DNA of 64,000 nucleotides from Stromatinia cepivora (Eukaryota > Ascomycota > Leotiomycetes > Helotiales > Sclerotiniaceae), in the NCBI GenBank assembly GCA_014898415.1, contig RCTD01000005.1, positions 1,984,001 through 2,048,000 of the forward strand, given 5' to 3'. The translations under genes were made by a program, and so were the position numbers. This document shows, in pieces, positions 48,752 through 60,471 of the stretch. Position 1 is the first letter of the stretch. The number at the start of each line of letters is the position of its first letter. The notes under the pieces were generated by a model. It was not told the origin of the DNA. It did not search any database and saw nothing but the letters and a program-made list of their open reading frames with translations.

Positions 48752-50127
48752 TTATCCCCCCCTTTTGAAGAGTTCGCCTCGAATTCATTTTAAATAAATA
48801 ATTTAAGTACAAAATGATCATTAATTTTCTTTTGATAAAAATTCCTGATATATGGATTGTATTATAGTCAACGAATATGTATCTATTGTATTATATATCT
48901 TCTTCAAATGATCTTCAAAATATTGGTTATTGATCATTTCTTTTAGATCTTTATCATTGTTGCTTTTGGGTTTAGTAGTCAATGTAATAACCGGAACAGA
49001 CTCTTATCGATCTCGGATTCCTTGATGTGGGTCTAATGGATAGATTTGTATTTAATGAAAGTTATTTTTATATTGTATATATTTATTTTGCTTGTATAAG
49101 AGAGTTCTTTTAGAAGGGGAAAATTTGGGCATTTGTATATAAAGTAGAATCAAAATATGATCGGGCTTATCCGATTAAGTATCAAAAGGGTTAAAGATAT
49201 TAATAATATTAAGATTGCTAATGTTCATTGGATTATGATTTCGAGAGTGGGATAGATTCTGTAATATATATGGGGTTTTAGGTTCATTAAAATGGGATGA
49301 TATAGGGAATCCATTCACTGTGCAAACAGTTAGTTGTTGTATGATCTGAACAAAATCGGGATAAGAGCGGGGAAGAGAAAGTTGTTGAGAAAGACGATTT
49401 CTAAAAGTAATATTGAATCTATTGCGAAAGGTTGAGATTTTATTTGAATCGGATCAATTCTGATCTTTGGCTTTGTAAAGGGTCCTTTCGAATTTTGCAA
49501 TATAGATATGTAGAGAATTGGTTCCTTATTTGAAAGTAAATAACTTATCTTTGGCTTCTTGGACTTTATTTGGATTGTTGTAAATATGTATAAGTTGATT
49601 CAGGATCGTTGTATGATCTAAAGGAACGTTTTGATTAAAAAAAGAAAATTGAAGTAGTATTATAGTTTATATATAAGATTCGAGATTGAGATAAATATAG
49701 TAAAATTGAATTATAGAGTTATTGATTGTAGTGTTATTTATTTGTAATTTCGTTCGAATCGAAGGAAATCAGGTATCGAACTTTTGAGAGTTATCATTGA
49801 ACTTTTCAGGATCAGGGAAAGAGGGTTTCGGACGAGAAGGAGTATGAGTAGTAGGAGTGTGTTCGAAAATCAGGGAGTGTAGGAACGAGATTTCATTTTG
49901 TTGATAAATTATTTTGCTATAAAGTTCTATAATCGTAAAATTTATCGAATCGTAATCTATAGTTTAGAAATTAAGGGTAAGAAAAAAGACAACATTTTCA
50001 AATAATATTAAGAAGATTTATGTGCAAGTGAGTGAGTATAAGCGTGTGTTTAGGATAGGAGTAAGCGGAGTGTGTATGAGTATGAGTGTATATTATTCTA
50101 TTTCTTATTTGGAAGAGCTTTTAATAA

Positions 50128-50277
50128 TATAATGAATCCAATGAGCGTTTAGAGATCAATCTTAGAATTAAAAATTATAAAGTTAAAGAGAGTGTACTAC
50201 AAAGCTATATATATAATCGGCTCGGAGCTTAATACCGTACTAGCCCGATCGTACGCGATCACGTGTATCTCGTGACA
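50128..50277 (-). repeat. Right long terminal repeat, 150 bp
   Basis: Begins TATAATGAATCC and ends CTCGTGACA. Its AT-ward changes lie almost entirely in its left half, towards the internal region. A TATATATA stretch within the repeat could be the element's TATA box. Confidence 0.88.
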
Positions 50278-51518
50278 CAATTTTGATATCTTTCAATTTT
50301 CATTCTAACAAACTATAAATGATATTGAAATTTATATAAAATATAAACTATATAATACCCAAATTTCATTATTATTCGATTTAAAACAAAATAAAGATTT
50401 AATTCTTCTAATTTCATTTCAAAATTATTTTGTAATTCGATATATAAAATTTATCTTTCCGAATTGGAAATCTAATTTATAAATATAATGATCAAATCAA
50501 TATCAATTAGAATTTCATAAAAATAAAAAATACAAAATATAAATAAATAATATATCTATTTATAATATAATTTTCGATTAATAATTATAATATAATATAA
50601 TTAAACGAAGTTAATATATATATAAAAATAAACGAAAAGCGGGTTCAAAATATACGATTTAGAAATTGGTTGATTAGACTCTCCTAACGGAGATATTAAA
50701 AATCATATGACCAATGTCTCGAGAGTCAGGCACCCGTTAGACTAGGAGCTCAGTCCAATTTCCTCCGTAAATATTCAGATATTGAAAATCACCTACGACT
50801 CCGAGTAATAACTCCTTTCTGAGTTTCAGGGACCATACCATAACCAAGAAAATTTTGTACCGGAAACTATGGCAAATGATTTGTTCTCTCGTCCACTCCC
50901 CTATATATCGATATCGATACCATCGTATCTTCTCAAAGAATACTATCGCCACCAACACCTCTCATTTCCCCATTTCCAATTTCCCATTCATAAATCCATA
51001 CTCAAAATCCATACTCAAAATCCATACTCAAAATCCATACTCAAAATCCATACTCAAAAATCATACCATACCGTATCTAATAAACATCAAACTCCACTAC
51101 CAAATTCCTCCCCTATCCCCAAACAACAGAATCAACCGATAAAAGCAAGCTAGATGAACCGATGAGTCAAATCCGCTCGACAGTTAACCCAATGAAAGTG
51201 GTCAATCGCGTATCTACACTCATCAATAGATATGTATCAAGTATCGAGATCAGCAAAGAAATGAATCTAGGAACGATTTCAAAATTGAGTTAAGATAGTT
51301 AAGTAGTAAGTGAATTAAAAGTATCATTCATCTATCATCTATCATCTACACACCAATTACTCTATACCGATAATATCTCACGCAAGAATCTCATAATATC
51401 ATAACATCCATGCCAACCCATGTATGCATACATGTGATTGATATCAAACCCTCTAAACACCCTCGCTCGCTCAATTAATATCAAACCAAAAAAAACCAAC
51501 CAGTGAAACGCACATCTA
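50278..51518. other. AT-rich flank and permease 3' region
   Basis: Starts with the right target duplication CAATT, followed by about 360 bases of extreme AT content, then a tRNA-like inverted segment at 50675-50755, a 13-bp tandem repeat near 51000, and the likely 3' region of the permease gene. No coding gene. Confidence 0.45.
50993..51060. repeat. 13-bp tandem repeat, five copies
   Basis: Five head-to-tail copies of AATCCATACTCAA are directly visible, nearly identical. It generates a periodic open frame that is not a real gene. Confidence 0.85.
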
Positions 51519-53610
51519 TCAAGCCTCCAAATCCACATCACTCTTCTTCCCACTCCCCACACTCTTTACCCTTTCCTGTCCCCCCTTCCTCGTCTCCCCA
51601 TCAAACTCACTTCCCTCCTCCGCACCATACGCCATACTTGGATCATCGATTTCATCCCCGACCTCCATCCAGGTATCACTCGCCGCAGGAACCGGGAAGA
51701 ATCTACATAAAATCCAATACACACCTCCTGCAATAATAAATCCGCAGAAAAAGTTTAATTTATAGATGTATGTTGCGCCAGCCGGGACTTGTTTTCCGAT
51801 TGCTCCTACGAATCCTACGATGTTGATGAGGATTCCCGCTATGTAAGCTGCGTAGCCTCTCCAGTGAATACCGATGGTATAAAAGTATGGAGAGGTTTTC
51901 TTGGCAGAATAGAGGTTGCGGACTTGCAGGTAGCCTTTACGGACGGCGTAGTAGTCGGAGACAATGACACCGGCGATGGAGGATAGGAAGACGGAATAGG
52001 CGGAGAGGTAAGTGGTGAAGTTGTTGGCGCTAGAGAGAAGATTCCAGGGACACATGACGAGACCTACGATGGCGCAGATGTAACCACCGCGGCGGATGTT
52101 GATGTAGCGCGGAAGAAGAGCGGTCATATCTGTACCTGCGGATACGGAATTGGCTGCGATATTGGTACCGAGTTGGGCGAGAGCAAATGCAGTTGCGATG
52201 AAGAATACACCGGCGCGATTTGCAGAGCCACCTTCATTTAGGAATGATTGAAGAAGTTCGAGAGGGTTCCAGATGGCTTCACCGAAGATGACGGTTGAAG
52301 ATGAGGAAACAATGATGCCGATGAAAGATGTAACCGCGAAACCGACGGGGATGGTAATGAGTTGTGACCAGAAAGCATCTCTGGGTTTTCGTGCAAAGCG
52401 TGCGAAATCGGGACTATTCACAATGAGAGTTGCGAAGTTGGCGATGGCGGACATGATTCCTGTAACCATGTACCATGCCATTTTACTTCCATGTGTTGTA
52501 TTTCCCTGTTTGACGATCGGACCAATACCCTTTGCGCGAACGATAGCCCAGATGAAAAATGCAATGCCTGCAGTTGGTACCACATATGCTTTGACTGTAA
52601 ACAAATGACGAATCTTGTGAACCGGGAACCAAATTGCTGGAAGTGAGCAAAGCCAGAAGATTAAGAAGGATACAAAAGCCACAGTATTCGTTCCAGAGTC
52701 AGGAATTCCATTGTGAACTTTGGTGAATGATGGCCAAATTGCAGAGATCATCAATTGAACGCATTCTCCTCCAATCCAAGCCTGCACTCCGTACCAAATA
52801 CAAGCCATTGCTGCACGATTGAAGACAGGCCATAGAGCACCCCAAATACCGAAAGACGATCGAGCGACAACTGGGAAGGAAAGATGATAAGTGGCACCGA
52901 TTCTGGCCGTGAGTACAACGAAGCAGCCTGCAATGGAATATCCAATCCATACACAAAGCCATGATTGCCACCAAGATAGACCGCTGGGCGCAACAATCAT
53001 GCTCGATGATATCATCCAAGTGTTCTAATTGGTCGAAATGTTAGAATCTCACTTCCTGGGCAAGGAAAACTTCTTGGAAGCATGCTCACAATATTAAAAG
53101 AATCCGCGACCCAAAATCCTACGAAATTCCAGGCTCCCCATTGTCTACGTTCTGGTTCGACTGGAAATTTATATATCAGTATTTACTCCTCGCACATGGT
53201 AAAGACAACTCACCAGGCTTCAAATCATGATTGTTTAACATGAGTTGAGCATTTGTCAAGCCAGGTTCGCTCTCTACTGCCAATTTATCGGCCCAGTAAC
53301 CAATCCTCGTATTTTTAACTTTCTCCATGATGTAGTCGACAAACCAGTCGCCCGATTCGTCGGAAGAATGAAATGTAATATCTCTAAAATAAATATTTGA
53401 ACGGGTGGAGGAGGAGGAGGAAGAAGGTTTAGGAAGGGAGGTTGATGTATTTCTGTGATGCAATGAGGGGTTATTATGTGACGTCGTACTGGCTACGCTT
53501 TCTTGGATCTTCGAGGGACCACTGGTAGAAATTAACGGAGTGAGTTCGTCGTCTAATCTAGCACCGGTAGTGTCCCTGGATTCTTCGCCTCCATATTTGA
53601 AGGCGGACAT
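51519..53610 (-). CDS. NCS1-family nucleobase/allantoin permease (Fur-type)
   Basis: Plasma-membrane proton symporter of the nucleobase-cation-symport-1 family, Fur branch (uracil, uridine, allantoin and related substrates). Exons are the complement of 53610-53214, 53160-53090 and 53024-51519, 657 residues. The N-terminal tail of about 120 residues is Ser-rich and cytosolic. Membrane helices begin with WGAWNFVGFWVADSFN and NTWMISSSMIVAPSGLSWWQ, followed by the family landmarks RSSFGIWG, FNRAAMACIWYGVQAWIGG, NSPDFARFAR and GIIVSSSSTVIFGE; 12 helices are expected. The charged C-terminus contains acidic and Lys clusters as used for ubiquitin-dependent turnover. Both introns (53 and 65 bp) are canonical and in phase. 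The substrate cannot be assigned within the Fur branch by eye. Confidence 0.9.
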
Positions 53611-54636
53611 TACCTCTATTATATAGATTGTTGGACAGACAAGGACCCTGGACGCCGTCTATGATCTTTTCTGGTTCAAGGATCGTCTAAATTCTTTTTC
53701 TTCCCTTCTCTGCAGCTGCATAAGAAAATCTTGGATCCCTACATAATGTTAAAAAGAAGTATAGACACGGCGAACTCCCCAGATGTGATTAACTTTATTA
53801 GTCTCTGGTCCCAGTTAACCAGTTCGAAAACCCCCGATTGAAATAGCTAGCCTACTGTAGTGAATTATCTGCTTTCGGTTCTTATCTTTGAGCATTCTTT
53901 CACAGACAGATAAATCTACACCAACCAAGACAGTGAATCCAAGGGAAAAAACGGTCATTACTCGTAGAAAAGTATATTATTCCAAACCAATAGATACGCA
54001 ACCCGGACCCCACGCTGTAAGATCGATCCAGGATAATGATCTCATATCATGAACCATTTTTGCATCTCTTTTTGCTCATGTAATACATTTTCGTGAGATC
54101 TGATGGGCTCCTTTTCGAATCATGCGGGGATTAGTCGTTTGATCACGGATAGACTAATTATTGGTGTGCACATCATTCTCTAGCGAGACCTATCAACAGC
54201 TGCATCGTTATCTGACAACGTCGGGTGGATGAAGGTGGATTCATCGAGAACTGTTGATAAGTGTTGATATAAAGATAAGTAATTATAGATAAGGCTGCTA
54301 TTTTACTCGATGTGATCGAGCAATGAATTGTGAAAAATGCGGGGAAAGAGACATGAGAAGAAGATCCCACGCATCTGTACCGTTCAAACAGCATGATCAC
54401 AGTCAATCAACAAGATCCAAGATTGAAAGCCCCGATTTCGGTGTTCATTATTAGCTACCGACTTGGTAGTTCATGTATTCCTAACAAGCCGGATATAAGT
54501 CCCAAAAAGTACCCTCATTCCCAATCGATCTATTTTCAAAATTCTCGTACCAAAAGACGAGAGGAAAAGCAATGAAATATGTTTAAGACATGCAACAAAA
54601 AAGTTTGAGATCATTTTCACCGCTTTCCGGCAGAGG

Positions 54637-54773
54637 ACACCCAATTTCATAATGTGTGTCCAAAAACGTGATTTTTGGAGCTATGAATAGTTCGAATAAT
54701 TCTTATTATTCCAATCCAATAACGAAAGCTCTGAAATTTAAGGTTTTGGACACAATGTTATGAAATTGGGTGT
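54637..54773. mobile_element. MITE-like hairpin element, 137 bp
   Basis: The left end ACACCCAATTTCATAAT and the right end ATTGGGTGT form an inverted repeat that, with the adjacent GTGTCCAAAA and TTTTGGACAC blocks, extends about 30 bp with few mismatches. Weaker pairing continues inward through GGAGCT and AGCTCT, so the whole unit can fold into one long imperfect hairpin. No clear target duplication is visible at the ends as drawn, and there is no coding capacity. Confidence 0.65.
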
Positions 54774-56405
54774 AATTAAAACATCCCGTCCCGTTCTATC
54801 AAGTCATTTACTATGATCTATGTGGATGTGACGTAACGTGACCAGGAAGATACCAAAATATGCAACTCACTCCATTTGCGTTGCACTCCCTCGTCTCCAA
54901 ACTGTTTTTCTGATACACATTGCCAAGTATATAGCCCAGGCATCCTTTGACCATGAGCATCTTCCTTCTCCTCTCATACCTCTCTACTACCTCCCCTTAC
55001 ACGTCTAAACTCTTTCATCGCTATGATTTTCCAGACTAGATTCACCTATATTTTACTTAAAACTTGCTGCACTACAACCTCAAATCATCACAACATATCA
55101 CAAGGATCGCGCAAGCATCAAATATCTCGTATAAACCGTCATCGTGACTTACTCGTTTGGGAAAAGGAACGGGTCGGCTCGTATGCGATGTGCAACAAAT
55201 TCTCTTTCAAGGGACCGTGCCGTCGTTGGATTATATCTTTTGCAGTGACTGATCACGTGGTGCAAGTTTGAGATTTCCGGGTAATTTTAGTGAGATGTGG
55301 GTGAGGACATGGTCGAACTTGTGTGGTGTATATTCGTGGATGAGCCCGAGTGCTACGGACAATGAATCTGGACTTCGTCATCCGGTTGGAGTGGAATCCG
55401 AGATTGTCTTGTTGAATGTTAGTGTTAGATGTTCGTGGTGATATCGATACTTGATGGGGTTTCCATGGGATCCGTGGCCGAAAATATTCGAAAGTTCGAA
55501 CACGGCAGTACTGCCCCAGTGGTATTGGAACACGAAAGCTTCGAAATTCTCAAAGCGATGTACCCGCTCAAGATCTCACATATTTGCAGTCTTTTTCCAT
55601 TTGCACTGCTTTTTTCCTCCTTTATACGACAAGTTCATTCAGCTTGAACACCACGGGATTCTCATATCTGTGGGTATAGGTATCATTTGATGTTTGTAGT
55701 TAGTCAATACTCCGTCAAACTTGCATGTTGCTAATCCGAGCATTCTTGATCTCATATTCACACAAATGGTATGCGTGTTTTTCTTATGGAAACTAAACAT
55801 TGATCTTCTGAGAATCCCAAAACTTTCTCATCTTTGGCTATTATTTCCACACCAGCTACCAATTGGATTTCGGGAGTGTCTGTTATTTGGAATTGGCAGA
55901 ACATTGGAACATTCCAGAGTGCCTGGAGTAGAGCCCGCTTGTAGCTGATGAGGAAGGGAGAATTTTCAAAAGGTAAATAAACCCGAGCTAACGAAAAGGG
56001 GCAAAGCGGAAAATGAGGTTTGCCTGGGCATGTAAACCTAACAAACTACAATTCAAAGCAGAGGAATTAAAGTTTATCAACAGAACTAAGCCTCCAATCG
56101 TCAGGCAGGATCTTGTGAAGAGGATGTGAACACTACCAATGGACTTTGTTGATCAGCACAAGAATTTTGTCATAGTCTTTACCGTCCCTTAAGTATCATA
56201 TTCCCACATGACAAAATGCCATTTATATTTTCTGTATATTTTTCAAATAAAGAAAAGGCCTTATCAGTAAAGACTGAAAGTTCAATAACCTGTAAGTCAA
56301 CCACTTCTCTGGATTTAACTATTCTCCCACCTAAATAGCTAACTAATCTCTTCTGTTTGTGGGGAATCGCAATGGCTACTAGGTATAAACCAAAGATTTT
56401 TGTTT

Positions 56406-56472
56406 GAGCCGTATGCGGTGAAAGTCGCACGTACGGTTCTTGAAGGGGGAAAGCTCGAGAGAGCCTACCTAT
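56406..56472 (+). ncRNA. Group II intron domains V and VI (remnant, probably of mitochondrial origin)
   Basis: The 34-nt domain V (56406-56439) has every diagnostic part: an 8-bp lower helix GAGCCGTA with TACGGTTC carrying the catalytic AGC, a two-base CG bulge, the upper TGCG with CGCA helix, and a GAAA cap. It is followed directly by a domain VI-like helix (GGGGAAAGCTC then GAGCCTACC) with an unpaired A near the 3' end and a plausible intron terminus in CCTAT. Such introns occur in fungal mitochondrial genes and not in nuclear mRNA genes, so this is most simply a nuclear copy of mitochondrial DNA. I could not recognise flanking mitochondrial exons or a reverse transcriptase, so the extent of the insert is unknown. 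Confidence 0.85.
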
Positions 56473-57094
56473 CTTGACTATTTAATTCGTCGTTAAGCTA
56501 AAATTCTTCACTGCGCTTTAAAATTAAATGATACTTTGGAGGTGCAGAGGTCTAGCAGTCATCCGTATTATGTCCATATTCCCTTACTAGATTTACATTA
56601 GGATATGGTCTTGGTCTAGCGGCCATTACGTTTCTATACTGGGCTGACGATATGTTTGTTATTTTTGCTTTTCAAGGCTTCGAAGAAAGCTATTATTGTG
56701 AGTTTTGCAGGCATGTGGAGGTGGCTTTTTGAGTGGGTGGTGGTGGGTATTTGGAAAGTTTCCTCTGTTGTTACATTGCTATCATCCGAATTATTCTTAC
56801 AATCGGAGGTTCGATATTAGAGATCTTTACTCATTTTCGGTGGAGAAAAAGAACCGGTATTTGCTGGATTCCATGGATAATTCACTATTTCTTATCTGTC
56901 TCACTTCTCAATCGCTTAATTCTTCACTTCTTTACAATGTACAATTGTTTATTAAAACTAAATACCGATCTTATTTCATGCATACTCTTCTTATATACTG
57001 TTACCTATATACAACCAATTTAATATGTACAGGCTCACTCCCTTATGTATAGAATCTTTACCAAGCTATTTACATCTCCATCAACCAACGCCAA

Positions 57095-58969
57095 CTAATT
57101 CGATCGAGTAAGACAAGCCGCAACAAGTGCTTGATCCGTCATAGACGATCCTCTTCCATTGGGTGTCTCCGTTAATACTATCATCAATATCAGTACATAT
57201 CCATATCCCAAATGTTCTCACAAAAATATTGGGGCGAGTTTCAATTTACACTTACCATAAGTCGAATCGAAGCTTCCAGCGGACCACCCAACATATCCCA
57301 AATACACATCGGAATTGGCACTGTAGAATCACCGTTAACACCATTTCCTACTACTTTTCGTCGTTCCCAAGCTTTCAGAGACAAAAGAAACTTAAAAACG
57401 TACTTCAAATAAGCAACCTCCTGACACAAATACGTCTCACAACTCGCGGTATTGCCACCACCTGTCTCGGTTAGTATGGCCTGTCTTCCATTTTTTCGCA
57501 ACCAAGTTGCTAGTGGTGCGAATGCGTTATCGATATTATTGGTCACGCATTCGGCGTTGGTTCCTGAGTTATCGGAGTCGAGATATTTGTGGACGTCGAA
57601 GATTAGGTTTGTGGTTGTGCCGTCTGGATTGGTGACTTTGGAGAGGGCGGCTGCTGAGCCGTCGGATATGAAGGATCCTGCGGAGGTGTACTAGAGGGGT
57701 TCGAGGTTAGTGTTATAATGTGGTGGGAGGGTGTGAAACGGAGGTTAAGGTACATTGGAAAGAAGAGAGATGAGAAGGGTGAGTTTAAGGGGGAAATGTA
57801 TGAAGTAACGATACTTACATCGTTACCAGGTAGGAGAAGCATAGTAGATGTAGCACCGGCTTGACGAATAGCCGTAACCGCTGCTTGAACTGAGGCTGCC
57901 CAGGTGGCTATATTTGGCAGATCTGACAGATTATGTTAGTCGCGTTGCACAAATCCAGCATCCTTTTTCCTTCAAATCTAATCGCTACATTTCACACCCA
58001 CCACCAAAACAGAAAGTAGAAATACGTACCATGCGGTTCATTCATCAACCCAAAAATAACCTTCGTATTCCCCTTATACTTATTTGCCAACTGACTCCAC
58101 AAACTCGCAAACTGCGCATTGGTCGGTCCACCCTGTCCAATAATCCCCCCATTCCATCGCGCATAATTATGAATATCAATTATGCAACTAGCACCCGTTG
58201 CTAAACATCCTTGAACCAATGAATCATACGTGGCCGAATTGCTACTGTCGAGTGTGCCCCCGAGAACATTGTTGACGAGGTATTGCCAACCCACTGGGAG
58301 ACGGAATATATTGTGTCCGGTGCTTTTGACAAAGTGGGACATTTGACCTAGGCCGTCGGGATTGTTGGGTATGCTGCTTAGAGGCTGTGGCGGAGAGGGT
58401 TAGTGAGTGTGCGAGGTGGAGGGGAGGGGATAGAGGTGGGGTGCGTACCGGGTAGACTTTGCTGGTTACACATGTGCCGTCTGTTGTGCAGCCGAAGTCG
58501 AATCCTGCAATGTTTGTTCCGACTATAGTACGTCAGTATTAATGTCCTTGTCAAGGTCTTTTCACGGAGAGAAGTATAACTGTATGAACATACTATATTT
58601 CGTCTTCCCAGTTGAACTTAGAGCTGCAGATGAGCTGGTCTTCGTACTGGGGCTTGAGGGTTTACTCGTCGAGCTCGTAATTGTCGTCAAGGTCGCTATA
58701 TTCTCACTTGTTAGAATTCCTCTCTTTCACTCATTCTTCCATTCTTCTACTTTTCTACACTAAAATGACGACTTTGAGTAACGGAAAAACTAACCAGTTC
58801 CAGGCAAACATTGCGAAAAATATTCGCTCGAATAAGTACACACGTAACCTGCGACGCAAGTCGTAGTTCCGGTCCACCCTTTCCCTCCACATTGTGCATA
58901 GGCAGCGCCTTGTGCTGTGGCGGTGGATACTAGTGGAAGGATGGTGTATAGGGGTGTTGGGAGCTTCAT
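57095..58969 (-). CDS. GH5 endo-beta-1,4-glucanase with N-terminal CBM1
   Basis: Secreted endocellulase. Eight exons (complement): 58969-58795, 58695-58594, 58522-58449, 58384-58030, 57922-57819, 57690-57404, 57320-57256 and 57177-57095, 414 residues. Residues 1-19 are a signal peptide. A fungal cellulose-binding module (CBM1) follows, with [10 protein letters not shown], four Cys and surface aromatics, ending SQCLPG. Next is a Ser/Thr/Pro linker, then the GH5 barrel from [13 protein letters not shown]. The acid/base Glu is in FGLMNEPH and the nucleophile Glu in ILTETGGGN; the HNYARW and DVHKYLDSD motifs are subfamily-typical of EGII/Cel5A enzymes. It ends with [11 protein letters not shown]. 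All seven introns have consistent phase and canonical ends. Likely repressed by glucose and induced by cellulose, by analogy only. Confidence 0.93.
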
Positions 58970-59264
58970 ATTGGGGGACTTTGAGTGATGGGAGGAAGAG
59001 GAAGAAGGTGTGGATGAAGAGGAAGATGAAGAGATAAGTAGGATGGAACTTGGAAGATATAGGTGTAAACTCAACGACCACCTCAATTTTATAATGGGAA
59101 CTACTAGGTATATATATACGATAAGTATATACCCCAGATACATACACAATCAAATCCCGTACCGTACCTACCCTCTCTTCCCCTCTCATTTATCTCACCT
59201 CCTCAATATCTACCCTTCCCTCTAAAAACCAAACCCACAGCCCGAACTCCCATATCACCCATCA

Positions 59265-59338
59265 CCCATCTCACACCACATAACCATCTCACACCACATA
59301 CCCATCTCACACCACATATCCATCTCACACCGCACACC
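59265..59338. repeat. 18-bp tandem repeat, four copies
   Basis: About four copies of CCATCTCACACCACATAN in tandem upstream of the GH5 gene. Directly visible with one or two mismatches per unit. Confidence 0.8.
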
Positions 59339-60315
59339 CATCCCAACCCAATTCACGGACCGAAAACCCCGACTACCAAACTTCCACCCCCAAAACTCCA
59401 TATAAAACCCCTAAGCACTAAATTTCCCCCGGAACAATTAAATTATTAGACTATTTAATCTGTTTCTTATATATGAAAATGATTATTAGGATGAAAAACT
59501 TGTGATGTGTTGGTGGAAAAAAGGGGATGCGATTCCGAGGCAGGATTGTGGGATTGCGGGATTGCGGGAAGGTGGTTTTCTTATGGGGAAATTGTGGAGA
59601 TATTACTGGGTTGGGGTTGGGACTGGGGTTCGGAGGATTAGAGTTGAGTTGATTAGTGGGATGGAGATTGTGATGGAACTTTGGATTTGGTGTTTTATCG
59701 TACAGAGTACTCGGCAGGTATATGATGTTGATATCGATGGTCTAGAGATTATTATAATGGTGCGTGTATCCATAAAGCCTTCCACACCAAGAAAATACGC
59801 ACTAAGAAATAAGTGACATTTCATATCTAGATATTCACACTAATATCTATACATCCACTTATTAACAGCCTAGTAACCACGCACCACTAAAAACAACCCT
59901 GGAAAAAGCATACCAAAAGTAATCCTCGGAGATTTCTTCATCAGAAAACCCCATACCCAAACCAGACCCGCTTCCGCTGCATTTTTCATGATTTGTCTCG
60001 GATAAATCTAGGGGTAGTTTTAGTTCGAAGGTTAAATATATTCTGGTACCTGCCAAAATTGCTACATACCCCAGATTTCGGCTATTATGGTTCGACAACA
60101 TACGGAGTATTAATTGCTATTCTTCATATCCCTCAAACCCCTAACATCCCATCTTCAGTATCCTTCATTTATATCCCTAACATCCCTAACAATAATCCTC
60201 TACACAGTATAAGACTAAACCCCATAAACTCCATAAACTCCACACATCAATCTAAAATTCTAAATCCTCCTAATCCCTAGTCCCTACTCCATGCATATAC
60301 ATACTCTGTACTCCG

Positions 60316-60471
60316 TACTCCGTAGTTCAATACTTACTCAAATTTTTCCGGTACGGTATACCGGTAGAACTATTGTAATATCTGCATGTAAATTAAATGA
60401 AGGTTTAACTTTAAATCTAATTTCTATTTCTATTTCTAGATAACAACTCGGGGTTTAAGTACTACGGAGTA
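60316..60471. mobile_element. MITE-like element with TA target duplication
   Basis: CTCCGTAGT at 60318-60326 is inverted as ACTACGGAG at 60461-60469, and both ends are bordered by TA, as expected for a Tc1/mariner-type insertion. The interior is about 135 bp and non-coding. The same end motif TACGGAGTA occurs alone at 26749, 32552 and 60101, and once more overlapping the left end at 60309. Confidence 0.5.

Larger units (their letters stand above)
48602..50277 (-). mobile_element. Small degraded LTR element, non-autonomous
   Basis: Two 150-bp direct repeats (48602-48751 and 50128-50277) enclose 1376 bp of very AT-rich DNA. The repeats align without gaps; by hand I count 21 differences, all transitions. 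Intact ends read TGT..ACA, with the other end in each copy altered by transition only. CAATT occurs at 48597-48601 and again at 50278-50282, a 5-bp target-site duplication. Next to the left repeat, the minus strand reads a purine run (AAAAGGGGGGGATAA), a good polypurine tract, so I infer minus orientation with the 5' LTR on the right. No gag or pol remnants can be read. Overall size (1676 bp) is that of a TRIM-like, non-autonomous element. Confidence 0.85.
53611..57094. other. Gene-poor tract with MITE and group II intron fragment
   Basis: About 3.5 kb without a supported protein gene. The left part is the permease promoter. A hairpin element sits at 54637-54773 and a group II intron domain V at 56406-56439 (both listed separately). 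Open frames between 55020 and 55950 have no recognisable products. Confidence 0.5.

Noticed and set aside
50993..51060. CRISPR-like array
   Set aside because: The copies are contiguous 13-mers without spacers, and the window is eukaryotic.
50855..51153. 95-codon frame with a periodic Ser-Ile-Leu-Lys product
   Set aside because: Produced by the 13-bp tandem repeat at 50993-51060.
56705..57052. 115-codon frame rich in Tyr, Leu and Ser downstream of the group II fragment
   Set aside because: It has no recognisable mitochondrial protein motif, and its composition is explained by AT-rich DNA at the 3' side of the GH5 gene.
60301..60330. Telomere or subtelomere signal from repeated CTCCGTA
   Set aside because: Only two overlapping copies, not a fungal telomere repeat (TTAGGG-type), and genes continue beyond it.
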